64,000 nt of DNA from Posidonia oceanica (taxonomy: Eukaryota > Streptophyta > Magnoliopsida > Alismatales > Posidoniaceae), in contig JAZBRS010000023.1 of NCBI GenBank assembly GCA_037176725.1, positions 31,057,001-31,121,000 of the forward strand. Reading direction: 5' to 3'. This document shows, piece by piece, positions 1 through 10,959 of this stretch. The position numbers were made by a program, and so were the translations under genes. The first letter of the stretch is position 1. Every line of letters begins with the position of its first letter. Below the pieces are notes generated by a model. That model was not told the origin of the DNA and ran no database searches. It saw only the letters and a list, made by a program, of their open reading frames with translations.

Positions 1-237
1 ACAGAATATTTTTGTTAATATGTAGTTGTTAATCTTTCAAATTTTATATTTTCATTCCGATTCTGTTCTTATGTACCAAACAGTGGAATGGAATTGTCTG
101 TCAATTCTACTCTGTAATTCCATTGTATACCAAACATAGGAATGGACTAAAATTATTCCATTATATTCCATTCCAAATTCCATTCCAGAGTTCATTCCAT
201 TTCTATCTATTTTCATTCTAGTGAACCAAACGCAGCA
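1..237 (-). mobile_element. Terminal part of a PIF/Harbinger-like (MITE-like) TIR element
   Basis: Read on the minus strand from 237 leftwards, the sequence starts with a TGCTGCGTTTGGT-type terminus and continues with GGAATGG-rich DNA, including AGAAATGGAATGAAC and CCTATGTTTGGTAT blocks. The same blocks occur in the same order at the left end of the element at 3132-3999, so the two are relatives. The terminus abuts the Helitron helicase reading frame at 238, where TAA (TTA on the minus strand) would suit a 3-bp PIF/Harbinger target duplication. The other end lies left of base 1, so the duplication cannot be confirmed. The short ORFs here are GGAATGG repeats, not genes. Confidence 0.55.
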
Positions 238-1430
238 TAATAGTACAATCAAGGGCATCAAAAATATTTTTATGCATCATTGGGGCTTCATCCCATATGA
301 CAAATGTTGTTTGCTTTAAAAGCTTGCTTAGATTTGATTGTTGGGATATAGCACATGTAGAAAATTCATCTTTCTCTACTAGAATTTTAAATCTTGAATG
401 AGTTGTCCTTCCTCCAGAAAGCAATGATATAATGCCAGATGAAGCAACAACCAACACAATATGTTGTTTACTACATAGCCTTGCAATTAATGTCCTCCAA
501 AGAAAACACTTTCCGGTGTCACCTCCACCATATACAAAGAAAAATGATCCATAATTGTTTTGACATGAATCAATAATTGCATCATAAATCACCCTTTCTT
601 CATCATTTAGGTTCAAGTGAAGGAGCTCAAATTCCTTCAATAATTCTTCAATATTATAGTCAAGCTCTTCGAACACTAATCTATTGTTGCATGAAGTAGT
701 TCCTTCATTTTCGGGAAGAGGCATAGGCATAGGTGGGTAGTCCTGTAATGATCTTCCATTTCTATTCATAACCATTCCAATTTGCACCAATGCTTTTTGT
801 TTAAGTTGATCTTCAATCAAATGAATAATAATATTTTCTGAATCATCTGGAATTCGGCATTGAAATTCTTCAAAAAACTGTTTCCAATACTTCTCCCACA
901 ATATCTTTGGATTGGATTTCTCACCAAACAACAACATAGATACAAATAAGTGTCGAAGTTGCCATGTTGTTGCCCATTCAGTAGCATCAGATAAAGCATA
1001 ATCTCATTCGTTATCATCATCTAAAAGCCCAAGAACAGCGCAAGTATCTTTGAATGAGCCATATTCTTCACCATTCACTATGCATAAGTCTTAGAAATTT
1101 CTTGCTCCACGAATAATGTGCAATAACATTCTCAAAAGTTCTCCGGATGCCAAATTAGCATTTGGTAGACAACCCACTGACATACCCAACTTGCATGGAG
1201 TCCACACCATAGACCTTTCATCCCATACCCATTTCTATGGGAAGTCAATATAAGTTAAATCCCTAGCCAAGGGGTGAAATTGGTTAGTCATAAACCATTC
1301 AGTTAGCAGTGTCTTCGTATTTGAAGGATGATTAAGAACACCATCAATATAATCTGAATATGAAAATGTAACTTTTTGCTCACTAGGCAAATGGTAGACC
1401 AGTCTTTGCATTGAAGGATATTTGTTATGC
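238..1430 (-). pseudogene. Helitron PIF1-like DNA helicase portion (truncated)
   Basis: The best-kept segment is the minus-strand ORF at 937-218. It has a Walker A region reading FVYGGGDTGKCFLW, where the family usually has GGTGKT, so an extra residue and a T-to-C change alter the P-loop. It also has a Walker B motif, VIWDEAPM, followed by the KNIFDALD block. PIF1-family helicases unwind DNA 5'-3' and in Helitrons are fused C-terminal to Rep for rolling-circle transposition. Upstream (1430-940) the recognisable linker blocks HLP..QKVTF, FMTNQ and GLLDDD survive between stops. The frame ends at 238 where the TIR element at 1-237 begins, so later helicase motifs are missing. Not functional. Confidence 0.85.
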
Positions 1431-3131
1431 AAGGGGGATGCAAAGATTCTCCAACATGCTTAAGCAGCAAATATGTATCTTCCATTAAGATATTTTTTAA
1501 TCTCATCAACACAACCTTCTTGTTTTTCAAGAACAAATGTTGCTTGATTAAATCCTTTGTGCACAAATTTGAATAAGTATTTAATTGCCTGTGAACAATT
1601 GCATATTTCAATATTTATATGTGCATCATATTTCCTTAATAAGTCAACATTGTGAGGCACCACACATCTATTATCAATAGTGGTTGATCGAATCATCAAT
1701 GTCCATCCATTATTTCATCTTCTATAAATCGTATATCCTTCGCTATCCATGATTGTATATTTATTAAATCTCTTTGGATAACGTTTTGAACATTTACCAT
1801 CAATCATACATGGTGATTTTGGATTAAGAATTCCACATGGACCATGGACCATAAATCGAGATATAGTTTCATAAGCACGTGGATCAATATCAAGTTTAGG
1901 AATTTTTGCGGAAACAATAGCATCTATTCCCTCTTTATCTCGTATCTTATCTTCTAAGCAAAAGGTCATTAACATATGTACATGAGGAAGACCCCTTTTT
2001 TGGAACTCAATAACAAGTATATCTATAAAAATAAAACTATTGAGTTAAGAAATATTCATTGTTGTACATATTAATCAATCACTAATTAATGACACCTAAA
2101 TAGACAAAATGATGATGAATCGAAATGGACCTTACCGGACACAACTCTCTCAAATAATTATTTTTGACAATATCATCTTTAAGTTGTTTTACTTTGATAT
2201 TGAAAACCCTTGCAATGATATTTGGTCGATCATATGCTTCATGTGTACCAACTCTATCAAGAAAATATTTCATCTCAGGCCAATTTGGATTACATGTAAA
2301 GGTTAAGAACAAATCTGGAGGACCTGCCCACGCACATAAAGTCATCGCATCTTGATAGTTCTGAATCATGTATTTGGGTCCTCCAATGAACGATGAAGCA
2401 AGTACAATTCTTCTTCCTACAAATGATCCTTTATCCTCACCATTTTCAATATCATCCTTTACTGCATTATATGTTTCTAATCTCAATTTATCCTGATTTG
2501 ATACCAGCCCAAACATTCAGACTCAATGATAGCATAAGCATCAACAATGTATTGTTGTAGTAGTCACCCTCCTCACATAAGAGTATTACCTTCATGATCG
2601 CAACTATGGAGACGAAAAGCATAATAGTGCATCTTGCTTAGCTTCTTGCCACTTCCACCATTGCCAATATCATTATAATGCAAACTAATTCTCAAACCAT
2701 CCTCTCCATAAGGGAAGAGAAGAGGGTATTGTAAAGGCATATAAAATGAATGAAGCTCAGAGATTCTTAGGAAATCACCTATGGTTTCTACCACAATAAT
2801 ATCACGACTACCACTTTGATTCATGGGGTCTCCCATTATAATTGTTGCAACCTCATTCCATTAAGGGCAACATATTGAATAACATTTCGTTTTCTAGAGT
2901 CAATTATACATAATTGCAAACTTTGATGGCCTTCTATGTGAGCCCAATCTTTAACTTGCCTAAAAACCTTAGCATAAGGATTTAGGTCATCAAGCAACAA
3001 TTGCATTTGGAGAATAAGATCCTTGTTTGGTGAAATTGCATTTGAGTTTGCTAGGAAAACTCTACTTCTATTTTCAATCTCATTCTCGGTGTCAAATACA
3101 TATAATTGCGAGAAAACAAATTGTACTCTAG
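1431..3131 (-). pseudogene. Helitron Rep (HUH endonuclease) portion, broken
   Basis: Reading from 3131 downwards on the minus strand: LYVFDTENEIENR (about 3110), the NPYAKVFR block, FYMPLQYPLLFPYGEDG (about 2740), GGPKYMIQNYQDAM and LFLTFTCNPNWPEM (about 2390-2260), then FQKRGLPHVHMLM (about 2010-1970), which is the HUH metal-binding motif. HGPCGILNPKSPCM and KCSKRYPKRF follow, then YLFKFVHKG (about 1580). In Helitron Rep the last block normally carries two tyrosines (YxxKY) that cleave and hold DNA; here the second is Phe. Segments are spread over several frames (2836-2573, 2516-2082, 1975-1715, 1699-1460), so the gene is a pseudogene. Domain order and motifs make the identification firm. 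Confidence 0.85.
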
Positions 3132-3282
3132 GGTAGCGTTTGGTACATTGGAATGGAAATAGACAGAAATGGAATGAACTTTGGAATGGAATGGAATAGA
3201 ATATAATTTTATTCCATTCCTATGTTTGGTATGCAATCCCAGCAAAACCCCCAAACTCCATTGTCCAGTCCTCCACCACTAC

Positions 3283-3426
3283 ATGGCCGCCTTCCTCCTC
3301 GAGATCTCCGCCCTCCTCCTCCTCGTCTCCACCTCCGCAACTGTTGTCACCCATGAGGACAACGTTCGGTGCCTGCGGGGGCTGAAGAACTCCCTCTCAG
3401 ACCCGAAGGACAAGTTCTCCTACTGA
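3283..3426 (+). pseudogene. Captured 5' fragment resembling a BIR-type LRR receptor-like kinase
   Basis: From the ATG at 3283 the frame encodes about 47 residues: a hydrophobic signal-peptide-like stretch (FLLEISALLLLVSTSA), then EDNVRCLRGLKNSLSDPKDKFS and a stop. The second part resembles the start of the mature ectodomain of BIR1/BIR2-type receptor-like kinases (pattern EDD..CL.G.K.SL.DP...L.SW). No leucine-rich repeat or kinase domain follows. About 150 further bases remain partly open and I do not recognise them. Lying inside a TIR element, it looks like transduplicated host sequence. G+C is clearly higher than in the surrounding Helitron relic. Homology was judged by eye from a short stretch. 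Confidence 0.5.
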
Positions 3427-3590
3427 GATTTTGCCGGGGAGATCCCATCGGAGCTCACAGCTCTAGGATATCAAGATGGCTACTGCATTTTTACAGGCCG
3501 CTTCTACTACAAATATTACCGGATTCTCATAAGCAATGCAAGATGGAGGCTGATTTATGGCCAGGTGGAAACACAACATACAATCTGTGA

Positions 3591-3775
3591 TGAGGGGTGG
3601 AGGAGGAAGGGGGTGGAGGAGGGAGGGAGTTGAGGAGGGAGGGGGTGGAGGAGGAAGGGGGTAGAGGAGGGAGGAAGCTGTCGGGTGCAGTGGAGGAGGG
3701 AGGGAGCTGAGGAGGAAGTGGGGTGGAGGAGGGAGGGAGCGGAGGAGGGGGGTGGAGGAGGGAGGAGCCATCGGG
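3591..3775 (+). repeat. G-rich minisatellite (GGAGGAGGGAGGG type)
   Basis: Imperfect repeats of roughly 25-35 bp built from GGTGGAGGAGGGAGGGAG run through this stretch inside the TIR element. Several runs of three or more G close together could form G-quadruplexes on the plus strand. The Pro/Ser-rich minus-strand ORFs across it are translations of the repeat. Confidence 0.75.
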
Positions 3776-3999
3776 TGCAACCACGTCGGGTTTTTTTATT
3801 ATTCCAATGGACTTGGGAATCAAATTTCTTACCTTTTGGGAAGGAATGAAATTCCCATGTTTAATGAGAATTTGATTCCCAAGGGAATTTCATTCCAATG
3901 GCTATTCCAAAGATATTTTTGTACCAAACATTGGAATGGATTTTTTTTCATTTCATGCCAGTCCATTCTGGTCTCCATTCCAACGTACCAAACGCTACC

Positions 4000-4948
4000 T
4001 AGGAGAAGGAAGCAAGGATCCAATTTGATGATGCACACCCCCATGGATCTTAAAGCAATATGGTCCTTTTCCATGATTGACAGTGTGGTCGACCTTGCAC
4101 CCATTGATGTGAAGCTAAATGTGGCGTAATAATATCTTATATATTTTCAATGTTCCTTAGAAATAGAATCATCTCCGGTCAATAGAGCATCGAGGAGAGG
4201 TGATGTAGTTAAGAGATATGGAATCTTAACTTTTCCATTTTGGCAGCATAGGTGAAACTTCGGTTGTGTTAGGCCATGGGGTAAAACCCTCTCTTCAATC
4301 CACATAATCGCTTTGCATTGAGAGCAATGATACTTGTGGGGGGCCCAAAATCCAACCTTTCAAAGTGCATCCCTATTGTGGAAAGAAATAACACAACCTT
4401 AATTATTTAAATTGAGGTTTTAAAGAAAACCAATATTGGCATGATTTATGCATAAATATACTCTTATTACTTATTTCTACAAATTAGATCTCCTAATAAT
4501 GAACATTGCTTGGTCCTAGAATGCCTTGTACCAGAAGTCCTTGTTGTATTATGATGGAGATCTTCATCAATAATAGATGATTGGTTGCCTCCAATATGTG
4601 AAGAAAACAAAGGCAAATATAAGAATTGTAATATATTATGGATCCATGAAACCGTTGGATAGTAGAGAATTGCATCAAAAGTTAATCCCAATCTTGATGC
4701 ACATTTTCTGTGGACCACATGGCACCTATACTTCTCAACATTTGTTGAGGATTTGAGGAACTACCTGATAACATTCCACAAACATCATTTGCAGGAGAAA
4801 GATTAGCAACAAGTGTCTTATCTTTTTTGCTTCTCTGAATATTGCATCTTTCATCCTCTTGATGAACGTTACACATGGCCAATTTCTTGGCATTATGACG
4901 TTTCCTTTCACATTCATTCTTTTTTCTTCTTCTCTCATTAGAATGCAT
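4000..4948 (-). pseudogene. Helitron N-terminal region with Cys-rich finger (broken)
   Basis: The minus strand begins near 4948 with a strongly basic segment (NERRRKKNECERKRHNAKK) typical of these N-termini. Further in, about 4350-4150, come YHCSQCKAIMWIEER and then FHLCCQNGKVKIP, the paired-cysteine motif found near the start of plant Helitron proteins. At about 4090-4004 lies KVDHTVNHGKGPYCFKIHG followed by IGSLLPS, which continues directly into the block at 3128 once the TIR element is set aside. Stops and shifts lie between these blocks, so no product is expected. Whether the first methionine is really at 4948 is unknown. Confidence 0.75.
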
Positions 4949-6273
4949 CTAGCTTATTTTCTTCAACAATGAAAAAAATAACATCAATTAACTTTATTCT
5001 TATTATACCGCTACGAAAATATTAAATATTTTAAATTTTATGTTTCACATATAGACTTTATCGATAACTAATACCGTCTTGTAGTTGTAGATCATATCAA
5101 CTATATCCATTGCCAACACAAATAAGGCAGAAAGGTAGATTCAAAATTGGAGAAACACTATCCTACTCGATTTTCTTGTCTTAAAAAGAAAATAATTAAA
5201 TTCAATAAAACAACACTAATTAAAAAATTGTAGGGATTTTTTCCACAAAGGCACACATATTTGAAGTTAAATACTTAATTAAATTGATAAGAGCATCAAA
5301 ATGGAAAGAGGCTTGATAACAATAGCATACCTTAATAGCATACCTAATGAAGAGAAAGACATGACATTTAAAAAATAAAACTTGATTCAATTCCCTTGTA
5401 TCTACTTACTCATACCCTTCATAGAAGATGCTATTGGAATAATATATGAATAGAAAGTACAAACTACAAAAGTGACAAAAACACACCGAATCCACAAAAG
5501 CTTGTTGTGAACACGCGCACACCATCTTGATCAATCTCCTTGGATCCTAAAATGAGGAAAACAAATAAAAAACAACCAAAAAACCTAAATATTTTGTAGG
5601 AAAAAGTAGAGTTGCAACAAACGTTTGATGCATTTGATGTAGTGGAAGATGAAGAGAAAGATGGTGGTGGTGACAGTGGGGAGAGGAAGAGGAAGAAGAA
5701 GAAGAAGAAGAAAAAGAAGAAATAGTTTTGTAGGAAAAAAAGAGAGTTGCAATAAATGGAAGATGTAAATGATGAAAATGTTTGATCTTTTCTTTCTCAA
5801 TCTCTACCAGACACCACATACTACATACACCAATAAAGATGAAAATGAATAGAGAGAAAAGAAGAAAGAAGAGAGAAGAGAGAAGAGAGGAAGAGATGAA
5901 CAACAAAAAATGGAAGATGTAAACGTTGAAAATGTTTGACGGTGCATGTGGGGATAGAATGGACAAAGACATGCACAATGATCGTGTCTAACCAACCATC
6001 CAACCAGGAAGTTGTTGGCATCACATTCTAGAGGGTCAACCTCACAACCGTTAACCAACAATCATAGGTCATCGTTTGACCCTTTATGCATGCGTTAGGA
6101 GAGGAAAAGGAGCATTGGTTCCTTTATTTATACTCATCAAGGATGGGTTGAGCCACTAAGGAATCCAATCCTTCGCACTAAAATTCTCGTATTCATTTTG
6201 GTCAACCCTAAGTTAAGTATCAGAACATCTTCAGGAGAGACACCCCTATTTGGGAACTCTGATTACTTACTAC
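4949..6273. other. AT-rich stretch without a recognisable gene
   Basis: No ORF here has a recognisable domain; the longest frames are low-complexity Ser/Leu/Phe-rich minus-strand translations. An AAG/GAA microsatellite lies at about 5686-5722. Related blocks near 5591, 5724 and 5909 share TTTTGTAGGAAAAA and GAAGATGTAAA...GAAAATGTTTGA sequences, indicating old local duplication. The left part may be Helitron 5' flank, but I found no Helitron terminus. Confidence 0.6.
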
Positions 6274-6838
6274 TGTTGAGTTTGACTCAAAATTGCCTGA
6301 GCGGACGTCCGCTGCGAGACTACTTTGCCACAGAGATTTTGCAGATGTCCGAAATGGACATTTGTCGGACACTACCATATCAACAGGGTTTGAACGAACG
6401 TCCATTGATGGAAAGCTTGATGGCAGGAGAAAAATGGACGTCTGTTGTGGACGTTCGTTGAGCCTACAGTTTGAATCTGGGGTCTAACAAATGTCCGCTG
6501 TGAGAAACTTTTTCCAAAAGGGATCGGTTTTACCTTACCTACATATATACCATTGTGTTGAGAGTTTAGGGTAAAGTTGATTTTCCAACCCCAATGAATT
6601 TTTTGGCTGCGGCGGCTCTCTTTTGGGTGAGGGTTTTGATCGTTTCTCTCCATCAATCAGTTGTGCTCTGTACTCATTTTTTATATAGTGAAATATCTCT
6701 CTATTTGCCCCAAGAACGTAGATCAATTTGATTGAATGTCGTAAATCCTTGTGTTTATGTGTGTACTTTGGTTTTCTCTATTTCCCCTTTGTTATTTGAT
6801 TCCTATTCGTGGAGCCAAGGAGGATTGTTTCCCTTACA
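6274..6838 (+). mobile_element. Ty1/copia LTR (5' LTR of a truncated element)
   Basis: The right boundary is CCTTACA, followed by a primer site and a copia gag start. The left boundary is placed at TGTTGAG (6274), giving 565 bp, a normal copia LTR size; this end is inferred because the partner LTR is missing. The 3' half has the usual plant copia LTR composition (GTGAAATATCTCTC, an ACGTAGATCAA block, a T-rich tail). The U3 part carries several GGACGTCC/GGACGTCT-type ACGT repeats around 6301-6320 and 6435-6460, possible bZIP-binding elements. Confidence 0.65.
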
Positions 6839-6841
6839 AAC

Positions 6842-6853
6842 TGGTATCAAATC
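6842..6853 (+). promoter_or_regulatory. Primer binding site, initiator-tRNA-Met type (degenerate)
   Basis: TGGTATCAAATC lies 3 bases after the LTR end and resembles the plant copia primer site TGGTATCAGAGC with two changes in the last four bases. It would prime minus-strand DNA synthesis. Confidence 0.7.
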
Positions 6854-6890
6854 TTTTGCTCTAGATTCCAATTTAACCACGAAAATAACG

Positions 6891-7066
6891 ATGAAGTTCA
6901 AGATTGAGAAATATAACCGAAATGTCAACTTCGGTTTGTGACCAATCAAGATGCGCGCCGTTTTGGTTTAATAAGGAGTTTCAAAGGCGTTAAAGGAAAA
7001 CGACAAGATGTAGGAATCTATGATGGAAGATGAGAAGGAGGAGATGGGTGAGAAAGCGTTGACAAG
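6891..7066 (+). pseudogene. Ty1/copia gag, 5' fragment
   Basis: The frame starts MKFKIEKYNRNVNFGL and continues with IKMRAVLV, GVSKALKENDKM and EDEKEEM, matching the N-terminus of plant copia gag (DUF4219/UBN2-like region). There are four stops in about 58 codons: a TGA where the family has Trp, two adjacent TAA where it has Gln-Gln, and a TAG. The first three fit C-to-T deamination on either strand. The gene ends abruptly at 7066, where the Tat LTR begins, so the copia element was the target of that insertion. The rest of copia is not in the window. Confidence 0.75.
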
Positions 7067-7769
7067 TGTTGACACCCCATTTTGACAAGCTGATTTAGTA
7101 GAATCCTCCTGATGGCTTCTGAACCAAAACCTAGATCCAAAACCACACCTTTCTCTTCATCCTTCACTTCAAATCAAGCCCAAAACAAAACCTAGAATCA
7201 CACCCACTTCCTAAACCCAAAAACCATAGGAAAATCCATCCTTTCCAACCTAGAAGACTCTCCTAAAAACCCTTAGAATTTCAAACCAAAATTACACCCA
7301 AACACCCTAGAAAATGTAGGTAAAACTACCCTTTTTCTAGACCCAAAAATCCCTCCAAAAACCTTCCAAAATCCCACTCCAAATCCTAGGTCAAGCATTA
7401 GAAATCCTAGGTCACACACTCACCAGATTCCACTTCATTTCCAAGCCTCTACCCTTTTCATCTCTCCAAATTATCCTTTTCTCTCTCCAAAATTATTCTT
7501 TTCTCTCTCCTCTCTATCCTCCTTCTCATTCTCCTTCTTTTCCTTTCCTTCTCTCTCCTTTTCTTGCTTGGCAGTGGGCCCACCTTATGCATTTTTCCTT
7601 CCTGTATCTTATCAGTATTTTTATTTTATTTTTATCTTATCTCTTGATTTTCTAATATTTAATTTCTTTCCTCCCCTCTCTTTCTTCTTTCTTTCTCCAT
7701 TTCTTTCTTTTCTTCTTCCTCTCCTTTTCCTTTTCCTTTCTTCCACTAAACCTTTAAAACTCTAATTAA

Positions 7770-8340
7770 AAAGGAAAACAAAAGAGAAACAAATCAAAAC
7801 CTTAAAAAGAAATAATTAAAAAACTTGAACAAACAATTAAAAACAAAAACCCAACTAAAACCAACTAAAAAACTAAAAATGCAATCTAAAAAATACAAAA
7901 TAAACAAAAAGAAAATGCTATTAAAAACAAACAAAAGAAAAATATAATCAAAACAAACAAAAGCAAGAACCCTATTAAAAATAACAACAAATAAAAAACA
8001 AATCCTAAAAAAGAAGAAACAATAAAAAAACCCTAAGATAAGTAATTAAAAAAAAACAATTAACAAATCTAGGGAAACAATTAAAAAATAATTTTAAACA
8101 CTTAATTAAAAAGAAAAAAGAGGAGAAACCTAACAAGAAGAACTCAACTTAAAAACAATTAAAAAACTTAACAAACATTTAAAACAAAATTAAAAAACAA
8201 TTTAAAGAAAAACTTGAAGAAAAATCATAAAAATTTAAAACAAAAACTAAAACTCCTCCTAACCTTAATTAATTAAAAAAGCAATCTTTTAAAAACCTAA
8301 TTAAAAATCCTAACCTAAAAACAACTACTTTAAAATATTT
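7770..8340 (+). other. A-rich, nearly G-free tract of the LTR
   Basis: About 570 bp dominated by AAAAC/AATTAAAA words with hardly any G. The same tract occurs at about 37000-37740 and 57650-58430 and, reversed, at about 28860-29630. It is immediately followed by a C/T-rich stretch. No coding content. Confidence 0.75.
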
Positions 8341-10647
8341 CTAAATCTTTTTATTTCATTTTAATCTTTTTCTTCCTTTTCTTCCTTTCCTTTTTTTCTT
8401 TCTTCCGTATCTCTTTCTTCCCTATCTCTTTCCTTTTCTTTTTTAATTTTCTTTTCCTTCTTCGGCCCAGTCTGGCCCACTCCTGCAACCTCCTCCCCTC
8501 CTTCCCTTCTTTTCTTTTTTCTTTCTTTCTTTCTTTTCTCGCAGGCCCAGCCCACTCCTGACCTGCTTCCTCCTCCTTCCCTCCTTTCCTCCTTCTTCCT
8601 TCTTCTTCTGCTTCTTCTTCTTCTCCCGCGAGGCTGCAATAGCCTTCCCTCCCCATTTTCAAAATCCAAATCTCCCTCTCCATCACCTCGAACAATAGCA
8701 CCTCCCTTCTCTCAGCTCTCTCAGCCCTTTCTTCGGCAGCATTAACTCCTGTCGTCTCGCCGGTCGCAGCCATCAACTGCAGTTCTTTGCGCCGCTCAAC
8801 CCATTCCAGCTCTGATAAAACCAGCATCTTTGTCCCTCCTTCGACACCTTTTTGCCATCCAGAGAGAGCACCAGAGAGAGCGTGAGACCCACCAGAATTC
8901 CCCTCCTCCTCCTCTGCAAAAATCAACAACTTCCTTCTCCCTTCAGACCCCTCCACAGACCTCCAAATCTCTTCCATTTCCTTGCCCAAACTCACCCAAT
9001 CCTCCAGCAATCCCTCTCCACCTCTTCCGCGACCATTCCCAACCCAGAAACCCCTTGAACACCTGAAATCCCTCCACAGAACCCATCACTTTCCACTTCA
9101 GAATTGCCCGCTCCACAGACCTCCAACCCATCCCAAATTCCTCCACCCAACTCGCTGAAACCCCACCTTCTCAGACCACCCGGCCTTCAGCCCAGCAACC
9201 CACCACCGTTCCGACAACCCACAACAAACACCTACCCAGTTTTCTGTCCAAAAATCAACAAACCAGCAAACTCCCTTTCCAGACCTCCACAGCCCAATTC
9301 AACCTTCCAGCAACCTTCACCAGACACCCAGCTGTCCACCAGCACCCTCCATTCAGCCCGAGGAGCAACATACCACCTCCCCCACCTCCGGCAGTCACTG
9401 CTGAACCCAAAAATCCAATTTCTTCCGTCGGTCTGCAAAACTTGCACCCGAGCATCCAGGGAGCACCGGAGCAGCGCCTGGAGTCGATCTAGATCCTCGC
9501 GAGCCGCCGAGGACGCCTCCAGCTACCAGACCACTACCGCCGACCTCTGCTGAAGCTGCTGACGTCGGGGGAGCGATTCGGCCGTCGAAACAGGTGCCTA
9601 TCTTCCCCATTAGCTTAGATTTCCTCCCCTTCTACACCCTGACTCATTAGACTAGGGTTCCGGTTCCTGTCGCCCAAAGTCAACTCCGCCGCTGACCCGT
9701 CTTCTCCAGCGAGCCTCTGTGCTCGAATCGTCGCTCCGGCCCCCAAATCCCTCGCCGTCAATCCCCCAAGCACCGTGGAGCCTCCAGCAACGCCACCCTG
9801 TCCTCCATTTCCACCACCGATGCCTCCTTCCTTCGGTCTGCTTCCAGAAACTCTGCAAAGCTCCGCCGCCCTCTCCGGTCAGCTCGAAGCCTCGTCATGG
9901 CGCGCCGACACGTCTCCGGCCTCCGTGCATCTCCAGCGAAGCTCCCCAGCCCGTCAGCACCGCCCCAGCACCCTTCTTCTCCGGCCAGCAGTCTCTGTTT
10001 CATTTCGCTACAGTGTTCTGCATATTTTATTTTCTTTCGTTTCGTTTGCTTTTATTTTTACTTAACTTAGGAATTTTTCCATGAAATTGCATTTTTACCT
10101 TGCTGTTCTGCTTATTTGCTTTCCGGTCCTGCCATCGTTTAAGATTCATTTAATTCTGAAATAAAACCATATGAAATTGCATAAAAAGTCTGTGCTTTTC
10201 TTTATTTGCATGTTAATCCTGCTGCTGTATAAAAACTTTAGTTTTCTTTTATTTCTCGCCCTGCAAGTTTTTTTATTACTTATTAGTCCTCTGCAGTTAC
10301 AGCTTTTTTATTTTTCTTTAAGTTCCAGCCCAGCTATTTATTTTATTTACATGTTGGTCCTGCTCTAATTCAAATATTTTTTCTTTTTCTTAGTTTCCAG
10401 TTCAGTAGCTATTTTATTTTGCATCTAGGTCCTTCAGTAGATAAATGTCATTTAAATATCTGCTTTTATCTTATTACATTACTTTTTAGTCCTCCTGTTT
10501 ATTTTATTTGCAATTCAGTCCTCTGATCTGTTGTTAAATTCATTTAATTTCTTATTTTACCTTATTGCATTGCACTTTTATCCTACTTTATTTTATTTTT
10601 GCACTTTGATCATCAGCATGCATGCACAGCATCATTTATTTGCATTT

Positions 10648-10935
10648 TTTCATATAAAATTGCATTTTAGCCCCTACATGATTTTAAACTACATCTCAGT
10701 CCTCTGCATGTTTACAAAAATCATTTAACAGCATATTTTACCCTATAAAATTGCATTTTAGCCCCTACATGATTTAAAATTGCATTTTAGCCCTCTGCAT
10801 GTTTACAAAAATCATTTAACAGCATATTTTACATTATAAAATTGCATTTTAGCCCCTGCATGATTTAAAATTGCATTTTAGTCCTCTACATGTTTAGAAA
10901 AATCATTTAATTGCATCTTTACCATATAAAATTGC
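10648..10935 (+). repeat. Three tandem units of about 90-95 bp in the LTR
   Basis: Units start near 10648, 10744 and 10836, each reading ATAAAATTGCATTTTAGCCC, then a CATGATTTAAAATTGCATTT block and an AAAAATCATTTAA block. The third unit is more diverged. Noncoding. Confidence 0.8.
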
Positions 10936-10959
10936 ATTTCAGACCCTGTATTTTATCTT

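Larger units (their letters stand above)
3132..3999. mobile_element. PIF/Harbinger-like non-autonomous element with TAG target duplication
   Basis: The ends are inverted repeats. The left end starts GGTAGCGTTTGGTAC and continues with TTGGAATGGA; the right end is its reverse complement with one difference in the first 25 bases. TAG is present immediately outside both ends (3129-3131 and 4000-4002), a 3-bp target duplication as in PIF/Harbinger, though that family prefers TWA. Removing the element and one TAG rejoins the Helitron frame without a shift, which fixes the boundaries. No transposase is encoded. Inside are GGAATGG-rich subterminal repeats, a captured receptor-kinase-like fragment and a G-rich minisatellite. 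The superfamily is less certain than the boundaries. Confidence 0.8.
238..4948 (-). mobile_element. Decayed autonomous Helitron coding region, interrupted at 3132-3999
   Basis: Minus-strand segments line up in the order expected of a plant Helitron Rep/helicase protein: basic N-terminus (about 4948), Cys-rich finger (about 4350-4150), conserved pre-Rep block (4090-2580), Rep with HUH motif (2516-1480), then PIF1-family helicase (937-238). Frameshifts and stops separate them, so the gene is dead. A TIR element splits it at 3131/4000 and another cuts it at 238, before helicase motifs III-VI. The Helitron termini (5'-TC and a 3' hairpin with CTRR) were not found; the 3' end should lie left of the window. 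Family assignment rests on several independent motifs. Confidence 0.85.

Noticed and set aside
3463..3823. Proline/serine-rich minus-strand ORFs (PPPSSTPLL)
   Set aside because: Translation of the G-rich minisatellite in the TIR element.
5547..6061. Ser/Leu/Phe-rich minus-strand ORFs with apparent membrane segments
   Set aside because: They overlap a GAA/AAG microsatellite and purine-rich duplications; hydrophobicity comes from TTC/CTT codons, and no homology is seen.
8351..9010. Minus-strand 219-codon Glu/Lys/Arg-rich ORF
   Set aside because: It covers the pyrimidine-rich tract of the LTR; the sequence is compositional and not kept as an ORF in the other LTRs.
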